Assembly: GCF_009932395.1 (NCBI RefSeq)
Contig: NZ_LSRS01000001.1
Location: forward strand, 420,741 to 484,740
Source: Sporotomaculum syntrophicum
GTDB taxonomy: Bacteria; Bacillota; Desulfotomaculia; Desulfotomaculales; Desulfallaceae
Direction: 5' to 3'
Length of the DNA: 64,000 nt
The stretch's first letter is position 1. Every line of letters starts with the position of its first letter. Made by a program: the position numbers and the translations under genes. Below the pieces are notes generated by a model. It searched no databases, had not been told where the DNA came from, and saw only the letters and a list, made by a program, of their open reading frames with translations. This document shows, in pieces, positions 35,359 through 44,084 of this stretch.

Positions 35359-37446
35359 TTAACCGATATGTAGATAACTGCTCCCCTCTTGATTAAAGCG
35401 TTCCAAAGCAAGCCGCAGCAAATGATATTCCCCGGTCCTAAAGTCGGGATCAGCGCTAATTAAAGCTCTGGCCTGACGGCGGGCCTCCCTGAGCAACTCC
35501 CGGTCCCGGAGCAAATTAGCCAGCCTAAATTCGGGCAGGCCGGATTGTCTAACCCCGGCCATATCGCCAGGTCCCCGTATCTGTAAATCTTTTTCCGCAA
35601 GGTAAAACCCGTCCTGACTGGTCTTCATAGCTTTAATACGCTCCGCTGCCTCCCGGGAGCGTAAACGGGCTGCTAATATACAATGCGCCTGCTCGGCGCC
35701 ACGCCCCACCCGGCCTCGAAGCTGGTGCAGCTGGGCAAGGCCAAACCGGTCAGCGTCGACAATGACCATCACACTGGCATTAGGCACGTCCACCCCCACT
35801 TCAATCACAGTGGTGCTGACCAGCACATCCAGCCGACCGGCTCTGAATTGCTGCATAATCACTTCCTTGTCGGCTCTTTTCATGCGTCCATGCAGTAACG
35901 CTACCCGGCACCTATGCAGTGCCCCTACAGCAAGCTGTTCATATAAATCCACAGCTGCCTGTAGGTCCACTTTTTCCGACTCCTCCACCAGCGGGCAGAC
36001 CACATAAGCCTGGTGTCCCTTACTAACCTGTTGGGCTACAAATGTAAAAACCCTAGGCAGTTCTTCGGGTGCAACAAAATAAGTACGCACTGGCTGCCTG
36101 CCGGGAGGCAGAGCATCAATTACCGATACATCTAAATCACCGTAAACGGTCATGGACAAGGTGCGCGGTATCGGTGTAGCGGTCATAATCAATAAATCGG
36201 GATACACGCCTTTTTTCTGCAAAATGCCCCGCTGTCTCACCCCAAAGCGGTGCTGCTCATCTATAACCACCACGGCCAGTTTTTTAAAAACCACATCTTC
36301 ATGTAACAGCGCTTGCGTGCCTACCGCAATGGCCACTTCCCCTGCCGCAAGCTGTTCCAGCAGGGCGCGGCGCTCCCGGGCAGGCAGGCCGCCGCTGAAC
36401 AGAGCTACTCGCACACCCAGGGGGGCTAAAGCGTTATCCATGGCCAGGTAATGCTGCTCAGCCAGCACCTCGGTGGGCGCCATGAGCGCCCCCTGCATGC
36501 CGTTTTCCACCGCTTTGAGCAGGGTTAGCACGGCTACCACCGTCTTGCCCGAGCCCACATCACCCTGCAGCAGCCTGTTCATAGGGTGGAGACTGGCCAT
36601 GTCGGCCATAATTTCACCCACCACCCGGCTCTGGGCGGTAGTTAAGGTGAATTTTAAGCCAGCCAGGTATTGCCGGGTCAGCCTGCTGTCCGGGCCATAT
36701 CGGTGCTGCTTTTCCACCCGCACGATCTGGTGGCGCAGCAGAGCAAGCTGCAGTTGAAATAAAAACAGCTCTTCAAAAATAAAGCGCCGCCTGGCCTGTT
36801 CGGCTAAAGCATGGCTGTCCGGAAAGTGTACCTGCTTTAAGGCCTCGGGCAAGGCCATTAAACCCACCTGCTCCAGCACCTGGCTGGGCAAGAATTCCCG
36901 GTAGCTGTGCTGCCATTGTTCCAGGGCAGCGTGCATAAAGGTGCGCAGCATCCGCTGGGTAATTCCGCTGGTGGTGTGATAAACCGGCACAATGCGCCCG
37001 GCATGTATTGCATCACCTTCACCGGTGATGATTTCGTAGTCCTGTACCTGCACCTCAAGATGGCCAAAGTTCCTTTTTAATTTGCCGCTGATATACAACT
37101 GAGTGCCCGGTTTTAATGCTTTTTTCAAGTGCAACCGGTTAAACCAAACGGCATAGAAAACACCCCGGTCACCTTCCAACGCTGCCTTGGTGATGGTTAG
37201 ATTTTTGCGGGTCCGGTTTTCCTGACAGCTGAGCACCCGGCCCAGCACAGTTACGTTATCCCCAGAAGACAGGTCAAAAGGTGAGCGCAGCTGACTGCGG
37301 TCTAAATATTCTCTGGGGAAATGATACAGCAGGTCATGCAAAGTAAACAATTTCAGCCGGGCCAGCTGCTCTGCTCTTCGGGGTCCAACCATTTTCACGT
37401 ATTGAACCTGGATAGTATAAGGATCTCCGGCTTCCCAATTACTCAT
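35359..37446 (-). CDS. recG: ATP-dependent DNA helicase RecG
   Basis: A 695-residue branch-migration helicase. N-terminal wedge OB domain (30-180), then SF2 motor: GDVGSGKTVVAVLTLL (Walker A), DEQHRFGV (motif II), MTATPIPRTL (III), TTVIEVGVDVPNA and HQLRGRVGRGAEQAHC (VI). It reverses stalled forks. Neighbours are the SASP and rpmB; yloV/yloU, which usually lie between recG and rpmB, are missing. Confidence 0.97.
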   Translation of the reverse strand: MSNWEAGDPYTIQVQYVKMVGPRRAEQLARLKLFTLHDLLYHFPREYLDRSQLRSPFDLSSGDNVTVLGRVLSCQENRTRKNLTITKAALEGDRGVFYAVWFNRLHLKKALKPGTQLYISGKLKRNFGHLEVQVQDYEIITGEGDAIHAGRIVPVYHTTSGITQRMLRTFMHAALEQWQHSYREFLPSQVLEQVGLMALPEALKQVHFPDSHALAEQARRRFIFEELFLFQLQLALLRHQIVRVEKQHRYGPDSRLTRQYLAGLKFTLTTAQSRVVGEIMADMASLHPMNRLLQGDVGSGKTVVAVLTLLKAVENGMQGALMAPTEVLAEQHYLAMDNALAPLGVRVALFSGGLPARERRALLEQLAAGEVAIAVGTQALLHEDVVFKKLAVVVIDEQHRFGVRQRGILQKKGVYPDLLIMTATPIPRTLSMTVYGDLDVSVIDALPPGRQPVRTYFVAPEELPRVFTFVAQQVSKGHQAYVVCPLVEESEKVDLQAAVDLYEQLAVGALHRCRVALLHGRMKRADKEVIMQQFRAGRLDVLVSTTVIEVGVDVPNASVMVIVDADRFGLAQLHQLRGRVGRGAEQAHCILAARLRSREAAERIKAMKTSQDGFYLAEKDLQIRGPGDMAGVRQSGLPEFRLANLLRDRELLREARRQARALISADPDFRTGEYHLLRLALERFNQEGSSYLHIG

Positions 37447-37568
37447 TGCGCATTACTCCCCAGCATTTAATGTCTTTGCATAGTAAACTTCACCGGTTAA
37501 GCTTTTCTTGCACAGCTTGCCGATATCTGATAGAATAAATAAGTGTTGTAAAGGAGGAGGTGTTGACT

Positions 37569-37760
37569 ATGGCCAGGAAATGCGAAATTTGTGGTAAAGG
37601 TGTTGCTGTCGGTATGCAAATCAGCCACTCCCACATCCGCACCAAAAGAACCTGGGCACCCAATCTGCAAAGGGTAAAAGCTATTGTAAATGGCTCACCG
37701 CGTAGAATTATGGTTTGTACCAGGTGCCTCCGTAGCGGGAAGGTACAGCGGGCCATTTAA
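37569..37760 (+). CDS. rpmB: 50S ribosomal protein L28
   Basis: A 63-residue protein beginning MARKCEICGKGVAVGMQISH, with a zinc-type CEIC and CTRC pair. A GGAGGAGGTG site precedes it, and the ATG at 37569 is three codons after an upstream TTG. Followed by a terminator. Confidence 0.97.
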   Translation: MARKCEICGKGVAVGMQISHSHIRTKRTWAPNLQRVKAIVNGSPRRIMVCTRCLRSGKVQRAI

Positions 37761-37786
37761 TATTCAACAACTAAAGGTAAAACAAC

Positions 37787-37807
37787 AAAACGGCGTAAGC
37801 CGTTTTT
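37787..37807 (+). terminator. Terminator after rpmB
   Basis: Perfect stem AAAACGGC / GCCGTTTT with GTAA loop followed by TTAC/TTTT; 27 bases after the rpmB stop. Confidence 0.9.
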
Positions 37808-37923
37808 TACTTTTAGTTAATAACTTTTTTATGTAACTCACGAGTTATATTGCGCTGCCGGCTCCTGTTCGTTCAGGCACCGGCAACGCTTGGTCAGTTT
37901 AGCGGCAGGGCGGCTATGGCAGA

Positions 37924-38397
37924 TTACGACCCAAAGGTTTTGTTTAAATTGGCCATTTCAATAGCGGTTACGGCAGCATCCCAGCCTTTATTGCCCGCTT
38001 TTGTTCCTGCCCGCTCAATCGCCTGTTCAATTGTATCAGTGGTAACCACACCATAAATGGTGGGGGTACCGGTATCCAGACCTACCTTGGCGATTCCCTT
38101 GGACACCTCGGCGGCGACAAAATCAAAATGCGGAGTGGCGCCACGAATGACTGCCCCCAGACAAATCACCGCGTCATATTTGGCCAGGTCGACCATGCGG
38201 CGGGCTACCATCGGAATTTCAAAAGCCCCCGGCACCCAGGCCACTTCCACATCCTGCTCAGCCACACCGTGACGTTTCAGGGCATCCAGGGCCCCGGATA
38301 GCAATTTACTAGTAATAAATTCATTAAAACGCCCGACAACAATACCTACCTTTAAGCCCTCGCCAACCAGGTGGCCTTCATAAAACTTAGGCAACAA
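37924..38397 (-). CDS. ribH: 6,7-dimethyl-8-ribityllumazine synthase
   Basis: A 157-residue subunit of the icosahedral lumazine synthase. Family motifs: [35 protein letters not shown] with catalytic His and [11 protein letters not shown]. Joins ArP and the 4-carbon unit from RibBA. TTG TTG start; last gene of the rib operon. Confidence 0.95.
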   Translation of the reverse strand: MLPKFYEGHLVGEGLKVGIVVGRFNEFITSKLLSGALDALKRHGVAEQDVEVAWVPGAFEIPMVARRMVDLAKYDAVICLGAVIRGATPHFDFVAAEVSKGIAKVGLDTGTPTIYGVVTTDTIEQAIERAGTKAGNKGWDAAVTAIEMANLNKTFGS

Positions 38398-38434
38398 GAT
38401 CCTCTCCTCACGTTAATAAGTTGTTAGACAATGG

Positions 38435-39652
38435 TTACGATGATTTTTTATTTACATCTTCCACAGATAATAAATGACCCAATTTTCGTTTCTTGGTACT
38501 CAAATAGAATTTATTTTCACGCCCGGGGCTAATCTCGATGGGCACCCGGCCTACCACATGCAGACCGTGTCCTTCAAGACCGGCTATTTTTCTGGGGTTA
38601 TTGGTCATCAATCTAATCTTGTTTAAGCCTAAATCCGCCAGGATCTGGGCACCAATACCATAATCCCGCAAATCGGCGGGGAAACCCAGCGCCTCGTTGG
38701 CTTCCACTGTATCTTTACCTTCATCTTGCAATTTATAGGCTCTGATCTTATTACTCAGTCCAATCCCCCGTCCTTCCTGGCGCATGTACAGCAGCACACC
38801 GACACCTTCGTCTTCGATAATTTCCAAAGCCGTGGCCAGCTGGTCACCGCAATCGCAGCGGGTAGAGCCAAAAACATCGCCGGTCAAACATTCCGAGTGC
38901 ACCCTGACCAGCGGAGCCTCCACACTGGCTAGATCTCCTTTAACCAGAGCAATATGTTCTTCATTGTCCAGCAGACTCTCATAAGCTACTGCCGTAAATT
39001 TGCCATACCTGGTAGGTAAATTGGCAGAATCCACCCGGCGGATTAACTTTTCGTGCCGGCGCCGGTATTCAATTAAATCGGCGATAGTGGCCAACTTTAA
39101 ATCATGCAGCCGGCAAAATTCAATGAGTTCCGGAATACGGGCCATGGTACCGTCTTCCTTCATTATCTCACAAATCACCGCTGCCGGATACAAACCGGCC
39201 AGCCGCACTAAATCCACCGATGCTTCGGTGTGTCCGGCCCGCCGCAGCACACCGCCCTCTTTGGCACGCAAAGGAAATATATGACCTGGACGACGGAGAT
39301 CCTCAGGCCTGGTATGGGGATTTATTAAAGCAGCCACCGTGGCCGCCCGTTCATGGGCGGATATGCCGGTGGTGGTATCCTTATGGTCAACGGAAACGGT
39401 AAAGGCCGTACCATGCGCATCGGTATTATGTGTTACCATGGCCGGTAAATCCAGTTCGTCCAATCTGCTCCCGGACATGGGCACGCAAATTAAACCTCTG
39501 CCGTGGGTGGCCATAAAATTAATGACCTCCGGGGTGGCCTTTTCGGCTGCCACAATAATATCCCCTTCATTTTCCCGATCCTCGTCATCAACCACCACTA
39601 ACATCTTGCCTTGTCTGATGATTTCAATAGCTTCTTCGGTAGTGCAAAACAT
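38435..39652 (-). CDS. ribBA: Bifunctional RibBA (DHBP synthase / GTP cyclohydrolase II)
   Basis: A 405-residue fusion. RibB half (1-200): [16 protein letters not shown] and HTEASVDL. RibA half (205-400): zinc cysteines in [20 protein letters not shown], and QEGRGIGL. Makes the four-carbon unit and opens GTP. It lies between ribE and ribH. ATG TTT start. Confidence 0.96.
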   Translation of the reverse strand: MFCTTEEAIEIIRQGKMLVVVDDEDRENEGDIIVAAEKATPEVINFMATHGRGLICVPMSGSRLDELDLPAMVTHNTDAHGTAFTVSVDHKDTTTGISAHERAATVAALINPHTRPEDLRRPGHIFPLRAKEGGVLRRAGHTEASVDLVRLAGLYPAAVICEIMKEDGTMARIPELIEFCRLHDLKLATIADLIEYRRRHEKLIRRVDSANLPTRYGKFTAVAYESLLDNEEHIALVKGDLASVEAPLVRVHSECLTGDVFGSTRCDCGDQLATALEIIEDEGVGVLLYMRQEGRGIGLSNKIRAYKLQDEGKDTVEANEALGFPADLRDYGIGAQILADLGLNKIRLMTNNPRKIAGLEGHGLHVVGRVPIEISPGRENKFYLSTKKRKLGHLLSVEDVNKKSS

Positions 39653-39707
39653 TATATTTCATCCTTCCGTTTAATTAATTGCAGGCAGCCATCATCATTT
39701 TAACAAT

Positions 39708-39860
39708 TTCTTAATTCGGGGGGAGATTTAACTCCTCTGAATTTTAGAACAATGCATGACTTAGTTGGCGTTGTACTCCCACTTAAACGGTCATGGGACA
39801 CACCTTTTCAAGGAATGTCCCCAATTAATGTGGGAGACTTACGCTAAGTTAGTCAGGTTA
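39708..39860 (-). repeat. Structured repeat element flanking ribE, copy 1
   Basis: About 150 bases between ribBA and ribE that closely match the region 40549-40705 on the other side of ribE. It contains a hairpin (TTCGGGGGGAG..CTCCTCTGAA), then an arm TGACTTAGTTGGCGT pairing with ACGCTAAGTTAGTCA, and a 59-base core bounded by TCCCAC (39777-39782) and GTGGGA (39830-39835). The core is in the opposite orientation to that of copy 2. The ribE stop codon lies at its edge. It looks like a palindromic, non-autonomous repeat rather than a terminator. Confidence 0.75.
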
Positions 39861-40526
39861 GATAAATCCGTGTTCCGCCAGCAGGTCCGCAGTTACGCCG
39901 CGCGGCCCTGTTTTTGAGCCTTCGTTTTCCTGGCGATCGGTCGCGCCCATCCAGCGCTCCACGTATTTGCCAATCATATCACCTTCTAGGTTAACCTGCT
40001 CCCCCGGTTTCTTTTGCCCTAAAACAGTAGCGTGGGAAGTATGGGGAATTAAAGACACTCTAAAAGTATCATCATTATGGTCAACCACTGTTAGGCTGGT
40101 GCCATCCACAGCCACCGAGCCTTTGGTAACGATATAACGCATTACCTCCGGCGGTGCAGCAATAGTAATCAAAGTAGCGATATCCTGTTTTTCCAGGCGG
40201 GAAATGGTCCCTACCCCATCAATATGGCCGCTGACCAAGTGGCCACCCAGCCGGTCGCCCAGCCGCAGCGCACGCTCCAGGTTAACCCTGTCACCTGGCT
40301 GCAGCATGCCCAGATTGGTCTTAGCCAGTGTTTCGGCCATTACATCAGCGGTAAAGGAACCCACATCAAATGCCGTAACTGTGAGACAAACACCATTAAC
40401 GGCTATACTATCGCCCACTTGGATGCCATCCATAATCAACCCGGCCTTGATCTTCAAACGGGCTGAGTCGGCCCCCCGGCGCAACGCAATCATTTGCCCT
40501 TTTTCTTCCACTAATCCGGTAAACAT
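39858..40526 (-). CDS. ribE: Riboflavin synthase alpha chain
   Basis: A 222-residue enzyme of two lumazine-binding barrels: N-terminal MFTGLVEEKGQ and NGVCLTV, C-terminal VDGTSLTVVD. Dismutates lumazine to riboflavin. ATG at 40526 after ACGGAGTGA; the longer ORF to 40604 would run into repeat copy 2. It is bracketed by two copies of the repeat element. Confidence 0.95.
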   Translation of the reverse strand: MFTGLVEEKGQMIALRRGADSARLKIKAGLIMDGIQVGDSIAVNGVCLTVTAFDVGSFTADVMAETLAKTNLGMLQPGDRVNLERALRLGDRLGGHLVSGHIDGVGTISRLEKQDIATLITIAAPPEVMRYIVTKGSVAVDGTSLTVVDHNDDTFRVSLIPHTSHATVLGQKKPGEQVNLEGDMIGKYVERWMGATDRQENEGSKTGPRGVTADLLAEHGFI

Positions 40527-40548
40527 TTTAATCACTCCGTTGAAGCAA

Positions 40549-40705
40549 GTTCTTAATTCAAGGGGAGATTCAACTCCACTTGAACTTTTGAACTGCAAAT
40601 GCATGACTTAATTGGCTTTGTACTCCCACATTAATGGGGACATTCCTTGAAAAGGTGTATCCCCTGACGATTAAGTGGGATACTTGCTCCAAGTTAGTCA
40701 AGCTT
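40549..40705 (-). repeat. Structured repeat element flanking ribE, copy 2
   Basis: Homolog of copy 1 located between ribD and ribE. Hairpin TTCAAGGGGAG / CTCCACTTGAA, arms TGACTTAATTGG (40603-40614) and CCAAGTTAGTCA (40689-40700), and a 57-base core between TCCCAC (40624-40629) and GTGGGA (40675-40680). When the core is reverse-complemented it aligns almost base for base with copy 1, including a 23-base identical block. The last ribD codons are inside the element's end. Confidence 0.75.
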
Positions 40706-41803
40706 AACCGTGTAACCTTCGACACAAATATCTTCCCCACATCGGGTTAAGTTAATGTCTTGTATGGACAGCGCATCCTGCAAGTGGACTATTCCCGGAC
40801 CGCCCACCGGTCCGGGTGCGGATGTACCGCCGATAATCTTGGGGGCGATAAACCAGTAGACTTTATCCACCAGGTGGCCGGTAATAAACGCACCGTTAAC
40901 CCGGGCACCACCTTCCACTAACACACTGGTAATTTCACGCTGCCCCAATTCCTGCAACAAAACTGCTAAATCAATGCCGTCTTTTCCACCGGGCACTTCT
41001 AAAACCTGGGCCCCGGCTTCCTGTAACGCTCGGACTTGCTCCGGTGGTGCTCCAGGGACTGTAACAATAATGGTCGGAGCTTCCGAATGCTGGTTAATCA
41101 CCCGGGCTGAAAGTGGGGTTCTGGCCTGGGAGTCCAGCACCACCCGGACTGGGTCTTTACCCCCGCCTTCCGGTAACCGGGTAGTGAGAGCCGGGTCATC
41201 GGCCAGTACAGTGCCTGCTCCCACTAAAATGGCATCATACCTGTCCCGCAGCTGGTGTACATATGCCCTGGCCGCTGTCCCGGTAATCCACTGGGATTCC
41301 CCCCGGACGGTGGCTATTTTGCCATCCATACTCATAGCGGTTTTCAAAACAACATAAGGCAGGCGGGTGGTGATATATTTAATAAACACTTCATTAAGCC
41401 GGCAGGCGTCCGACTCCAGCACACCACTAGTTACCGCGATACCGGCGTCCTTAAGCTTTTGGATACCCTGACCGGCCACCAGAGGATTTGGGTCGGTCAT
41501 AGCCACCACCACCCGGCTAACCCGCGCCTGAATGACGGCTTCAGTACAAGGCCCGGTTCGGCCATGATGGCAGCATGGCTCCAAAGTCACATACAAGGTC
41601 GCACCTCCGGCTAGTTCTCCGGCTTCCCTCAGAGCGTGAATCTCAGCATGGGGCGTTCCGGCCCGGGCATGATAACCCTGGCCAACCACCCGGTTATCTT
41701 TAACCACCACGGCGCCCACCATGGGATTAGGGCTGGTACGTCCCATCGCTCTGGCCGCGAGGTCCAATGCCATCTGCATGTATAGCTTATCTTCAATGCT
41801 CAA
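40694..41803 (-). CDS. ribD: Bifunctional RibD (deaminase/reductase)
   Basis: A 369-residue enzyme. N-terminal deaminase: HAEIHAL and PCCHHGRTGPC zinc ligands. C-terminal reductase (about 145-365): TAMSMDGKIA and VEGGARVNGAFI. Performs deamination and reduction steps of riboflavin synthesis. TTG start after GAGGGTGG. First gene of the operon, directly behind the FMN riboswitch. Confidence 0.96.
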   Translation of the reverse strand: MSIEDKLYMQMALDLAARAMGRTSPNPMVGAVVVKDNRVVGQGYHARAGTPHAEIHALREAGELAGGATLYVTLEPCCHHGRTGPCTEAVIQARVSRVVVAMTDPNPLVAGQGIQKLKDAGIAVTSGVLESDACRLNEVFIKYITTRLPYVVLKTAMSMDGKIATVRGESQWITGTAARAYVHQLRDRYDAILVGAGTVLADDPALTTRLPEGGGKDPVRVVLDSQARTPLSARVINQHSEAPTIIVTVPGAPPEQVRALQEAGAQVLEVPGGKDGIDLAVLLQELGQREITSVLVEGGARVNGAFITGHLVDKVYWFIAPKIIGGTSAPGPVGGPGIVHLQDALSIQDINLTRCGEDICVEGYTVKLD

Positions 41804-41864
41804 TTATCCACCCTCTTTAGCCTGTTAACATCAGGTTAGCTACGTTAATTTTTTGCGTAGAAAA

Positions 41865-41899
41865 CTAAAAATCCCCGAAGAAATCGAGCTTCTTCAGGG
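41865..41899 (-). terminator. Attenuator terminator of the rib operon
   Basis: Minus-strand stem CCCTGAAGAA / TTCTTCGGGG followed by ATTTTTAG. It lies between the FMN riboswitch aptamer and ribD, so ligand-bound aptamer is expected to favour this terminator. Confidence 0.8.
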
Positions 41900-41965
41900 A
41901 ATGCATAAACACATCAAGCACATTAAGCCCCGCGCCCGGAGCAAAATGAACCCAATCGTTTTACA

Positions 41966-42086
41966 ACCTTCTTCCATCCAGACTTTACTGTCGGCCCCGG
42001 AATTACACCGGATCAACCCATTAGGGCTCGCGGGCTCGGATAAGACCTTACCGCCGGTACGGAATTTCACCAGTCCCTGAAGGTTA
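41966..42086 (-). promoter_or_regulatory. FMN riboswitch (RFN element)
   Basis: Minus strand shows the diagnostic RFN segments: AACCTTCAGGG near 42084, CTGGTGAAATTCC, the multi-helix middle with GCGAGCCC, and GGATGGAAGAAGG near 41967. RFN binds FMN and turns off ribDEAH-type operons in Firmicutes. Followed by the attenuator and ribD. Confidence 0.95.
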
Positions 42087-42376
42087 CATATTTTTTATTA
42101 TTATTATAGTAACCTGCATACGGTATGTCAATATTCACGAATAATTAAAAGATAATGTATTAAAATATCACCTATATCACACCCACATTTTTCGTTTTCC
42201 TCAGTAATAAAACATGTTTTTATCCCTCAAATGCTATACATTTCACTTACCTGCAAACATTTAGCATAGCAACTTACAAAACTGTGTTGAGTTAATGCAA
42301 TTGTAGTTCTAATTTTAGCATTGAATTTTATGCTACAGCAAGTATGCAAAATGCTTAATTAAATAATGGAACTACA
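42087..42376. other. AT-rich intergenic region upstream of the islet genes
   Basis: About 290 bases of clearly lower G+C than the surroundings, upstream of the FMN riboswitch on one side and the gene pair on the other. It should contain the rib promoter (minus) and the islet promoter (plus); no ORF or known RNA recognised. The shift in composition suggests acquired DNA. Confidence 0.4.
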
Positions 42377-42756
42377 ATGACCAGGGATTATCAAATTATA
42401 TATGACGAATATGCCAACTTTCTAAAACCCATTTACGAATCCGAAGAATATAAGAAAATGCATTATGATATTCTACAAGTCAATCCGGATGATGTGGAAA
42501 AAATAACCTTAAGGCCAAATATGAGCACCGGTAAACATAAAGAATTAGTAATATTGGAGCCAACTGATGTAGAAGAAGCAGGAGTTGATCAAATAAATGC
42601 TTCCTGGGAAAAATCCGTTATTTGTTGGAAAACTGGTTGAAAAAGAAAGGTTATTACCAAAAAGCTAGAATTCTTCCTGAAGAAATAGCCTATGCTGTGA
42701 TAGAGAAAGTTGAAAGTCGGGACCAGTGGAAGAAAAAAGAAGAACAGGATATATGA
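42377..42756 (+). pseudogene. Unknown gene interrupted by a single-base frameshift
   Basis: The frame from ATG 42377 encodes a charged protein (MTRDYQIIYDEYANFLKPIY...) and stops at 42640. A second frame from about 42591 continues as a coherent sequence (KCFLGKIRYLLENWLKKKGY...) to a TGA at 42754-42756. The break coincides with an A-rich run, AAATAAA at 42591-42597; adding one A joins the halves into one protein of about 125 residues. So this is either a fresh pseudogene, a sequence error or a programmed frameshift. The TGA overlaps the next start as ATGA, as in an intact operon. I do not recognise the family. Confidence 0.5.
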
Positions 42757-42971
42757 TAGATGAAAATGCAGCTGATAAAAAAGTTAAGCGATTAGAAATT
42801 AGAGATAAAGGCCAAAATGAAACATGCTTAAGAGAACATCGCTCTGAATGGCTTTTGACTAATAATAGTTACATTATTGGTTTTTATGGCAAAGATAATG
42901 AAAATTTTGGTTATGGTAGTTTTGCAGAAAATAATGTTCCTGATTTTGTTAAAGTACATTTTAAAGATTAA
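42753..42971 (+). CDS. Small unknown protein coupled to the frameshifted gene
   Basis: A 72-residue acidic/basic mixed protein starting MIDENAADKKVKRLE and ending DFVKVHFKD. The ATG at 42753 overlaps the preceding TGA (ATGA) and has AACAGGA before it; an upstream GTG at 42726 is less likely. Lower G+C than the neighbours. Followed by a strong terminator. No family recognised; position directly after the frameshifted gene suggests a two-gene unit, for example of the kind seen in toxin-antitoxin or immunity pairs, but there is no motif proof. Confidence 0.45.
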   Translation: MIDENAADKKVKRLEIRDKGQNETCLREHRSEWLLTNNSYIIGFYGKDNENFGYGSFAENNVPDFVKVHFKD

Positions 42972-43036
42972 CTATCACGATATCAACAAACCGGAAACCT
43001 GAGTAAATTGTAATCTAAAACCCCGTCTAAAACAGA

Positions 43037-43062
43037 GAGCACCGAGATACTCGGTGCTCTTC
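43037..43062 (+). terminator. Terminator of the islet gene pair
   Basis: Perfect 10-base stem GAGCACCGAG / CTCGGTGCTC with a 3-base loop, followed by TTCCTATCTT. It closes the two-gene unit 42377-42971. Confidence 0.85.
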
Positions 43063-43117
43063 CTATCTTAACGCTTCAAAGATAAGAAATTTTTTTATTG
43101 GACAGCACCAGGATATG

Positions 43118-43795
43118 TTAGGCTATCTCAGTTTTGCTCAAGCTGCCTCTGTATTTATGCAAATCAGAAATGATGCCGTTGATCCTGTCAATAGTAGCTT
43201 TATTTTTCCAGTAGCTCTGTCCATCGGTACAGCGGTTAAGACAACTGTATAAAACGCTCAAGCGCAAGTAAAGCCTTCTGGGTAGTAAAGCAACATCACC
43301 ACCCAGCTTATGCCAGGCTTCAGTAAAAAAAATGGACTTGCTGTACTGATCATGATACTGATTATAAGACTCGCTATTCCCGGCTGCCAGGTCATTGATA
43401 ATGGATCGGTTTTTCTTGAGCTCCTCCAGCAGTTCATCAATGATAAACAGCCTTTTTTCAGTCACCTCCTGGACCCTAATTACCTGATAATACCAGACGG
43501 TCACAATCACGCCAAACAAAGTCAGCAGGCCACCCAACGCGGCCTCGTTAAACCCCCTGGCAAATTCCGGTGTATTTACATGCTCACCCAGGGTATGTAA
43601 CAGGCCGGGGAGGGCATTGGAAAGCCACTCCCAGTTGGCTAAAATCACAATCAGTTCCCTGTTTAAGGATAAAATTACCCAGACAATTACCGGACTGAAG
43701 ATCATGAGGAGGCAGATAAAAACCATCTTGACCGAACGTAGCACTTTACGCAGCCAACGGCTGGATGCAGCTTTCGACAGGTTGTTGACATTCAT
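43118..43795 (-). CDS. Two-helix membrane protein of unknown function
   Basis: A 225-residue protein. TM helix 1 near residues 24-45 (VFICLLMIFSPVIVWVILSL) and helix 2 near 88-104 (LGGLLTLFGVIVTVWYY), both preceded by basic residues, then a long cytoplasmic helical region (about 105-225) with charged coiled-coil character (DELLEELKKNRSIINDLA). No family recognised. ATG at 43795 is preceded by GGGGTGAT. The gene follows the BusR-like regulator gene on the same strand, behind a terminator, and carries leader element copy B (43827-43887) and a 28-base palindrome (43885-43912). This suggests its own regulated promoter. Confidence 0.7.
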   Translation of the reverse strand: MNVNNLSKAASSRWLRKVLRSVKMVFICLLMIFSPVIVWVILSLNRELIVILANWEWLSNALPGLLHTLGEHVNTPEFARGFNEAALGGLLTLFGVIVTVWYYQVIRVQEVTEKRLFIIDELLEELKKNRSIINDLAAGNSESYNQYHDQYSKSIFFTEAWHKLGGDVALLPRRLYLRLSVLYSCLNRCTDGQSYWKNKATIDRINGIISDLHKYRGSLSKTEIA

Positions 43796-43826
43796 GCAAT
43801 CACCCCAAAAACCCTACCGGTTGTTC

Positions 43827-43887
43827 CAAGAAAATCGCACCCATTCGGTTACCTCTGCGCACGATTTTCAGTACTTTAATCCTTAGC
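43827..43887 (-). promoter_or_regulatory. Conserved 61-base leader element, copy B
   Basis: Same length and orientation as copy A, 31 bases before the start codon of the membrane-protein gene. Stem GAAAATCG / CGATTTTC (43830-43837 with 43862-43869), loop with TCGGTT and CTCTGCG (plus-strand reading), conserved 3'/5' flank ending in CCTTAGC. Compared with copy A two stem pairs change together (G-C to T-A, A-T to G-C). Confidence 0.55.
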
Positions 43888-43912
43888 GCTTGCCATAAAT
43901 ATGGCAAGCGCT
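43885..43912. promoter_or_regulatory. Perfect 28-base palindrome, candidate operator
   Basis: AGCGCTTGCCATA and its reverse complement, 13 bases each, around a central AA. It lies between the BusR-like gene's terminator and leader copy B. The 9-mer GCTTGCCAT inside it also occurs upstream of the BusR-like gene itself near 44777-44785. This sharing suggests an operator, but it could simply fold as a hairpin. Confidence 0.45.
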
Positions 43913-43926
43913 ATTCCCTATAGTAC

Positions 43927-43956
43927 AAAAAAAACCCACCGTTTCTTAACCGGTGG
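43927..43956 (-). terminator. Terminator after the BusR-like gene
   Basis: Minus-strand stem CCACCG / CGGTGG with a 9-base loop followed by G and a run of eight T. The region between it and the regulator's stop (43957-44084) has no gene. Confidence 0.85.
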
Positions 43957-44084
43957 CTTGTTTAGCTTATCCAGATCGCATGCATATTATCCTGTGCAAA
44001 CCGTTACCTCTGCCATCCCATATCCAGGGAGAGCTGCTTGATTTTACACTTTAAGTTTCCGGGTTACGAATATAATTTGCCTCC

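Noticed and set aside
39000..39284. Plus-strand ORFs opposite ribBA
   Set aside because: Antisense shadows of a conserved enzyme; no independent evidence.
43999..44018. Third copy of the 61-base leader near the BusR-like gene end
   Set aside because: Only the CCGTTACCTCTGCC part resembles it; the stem arms and the conserved flank are absent.
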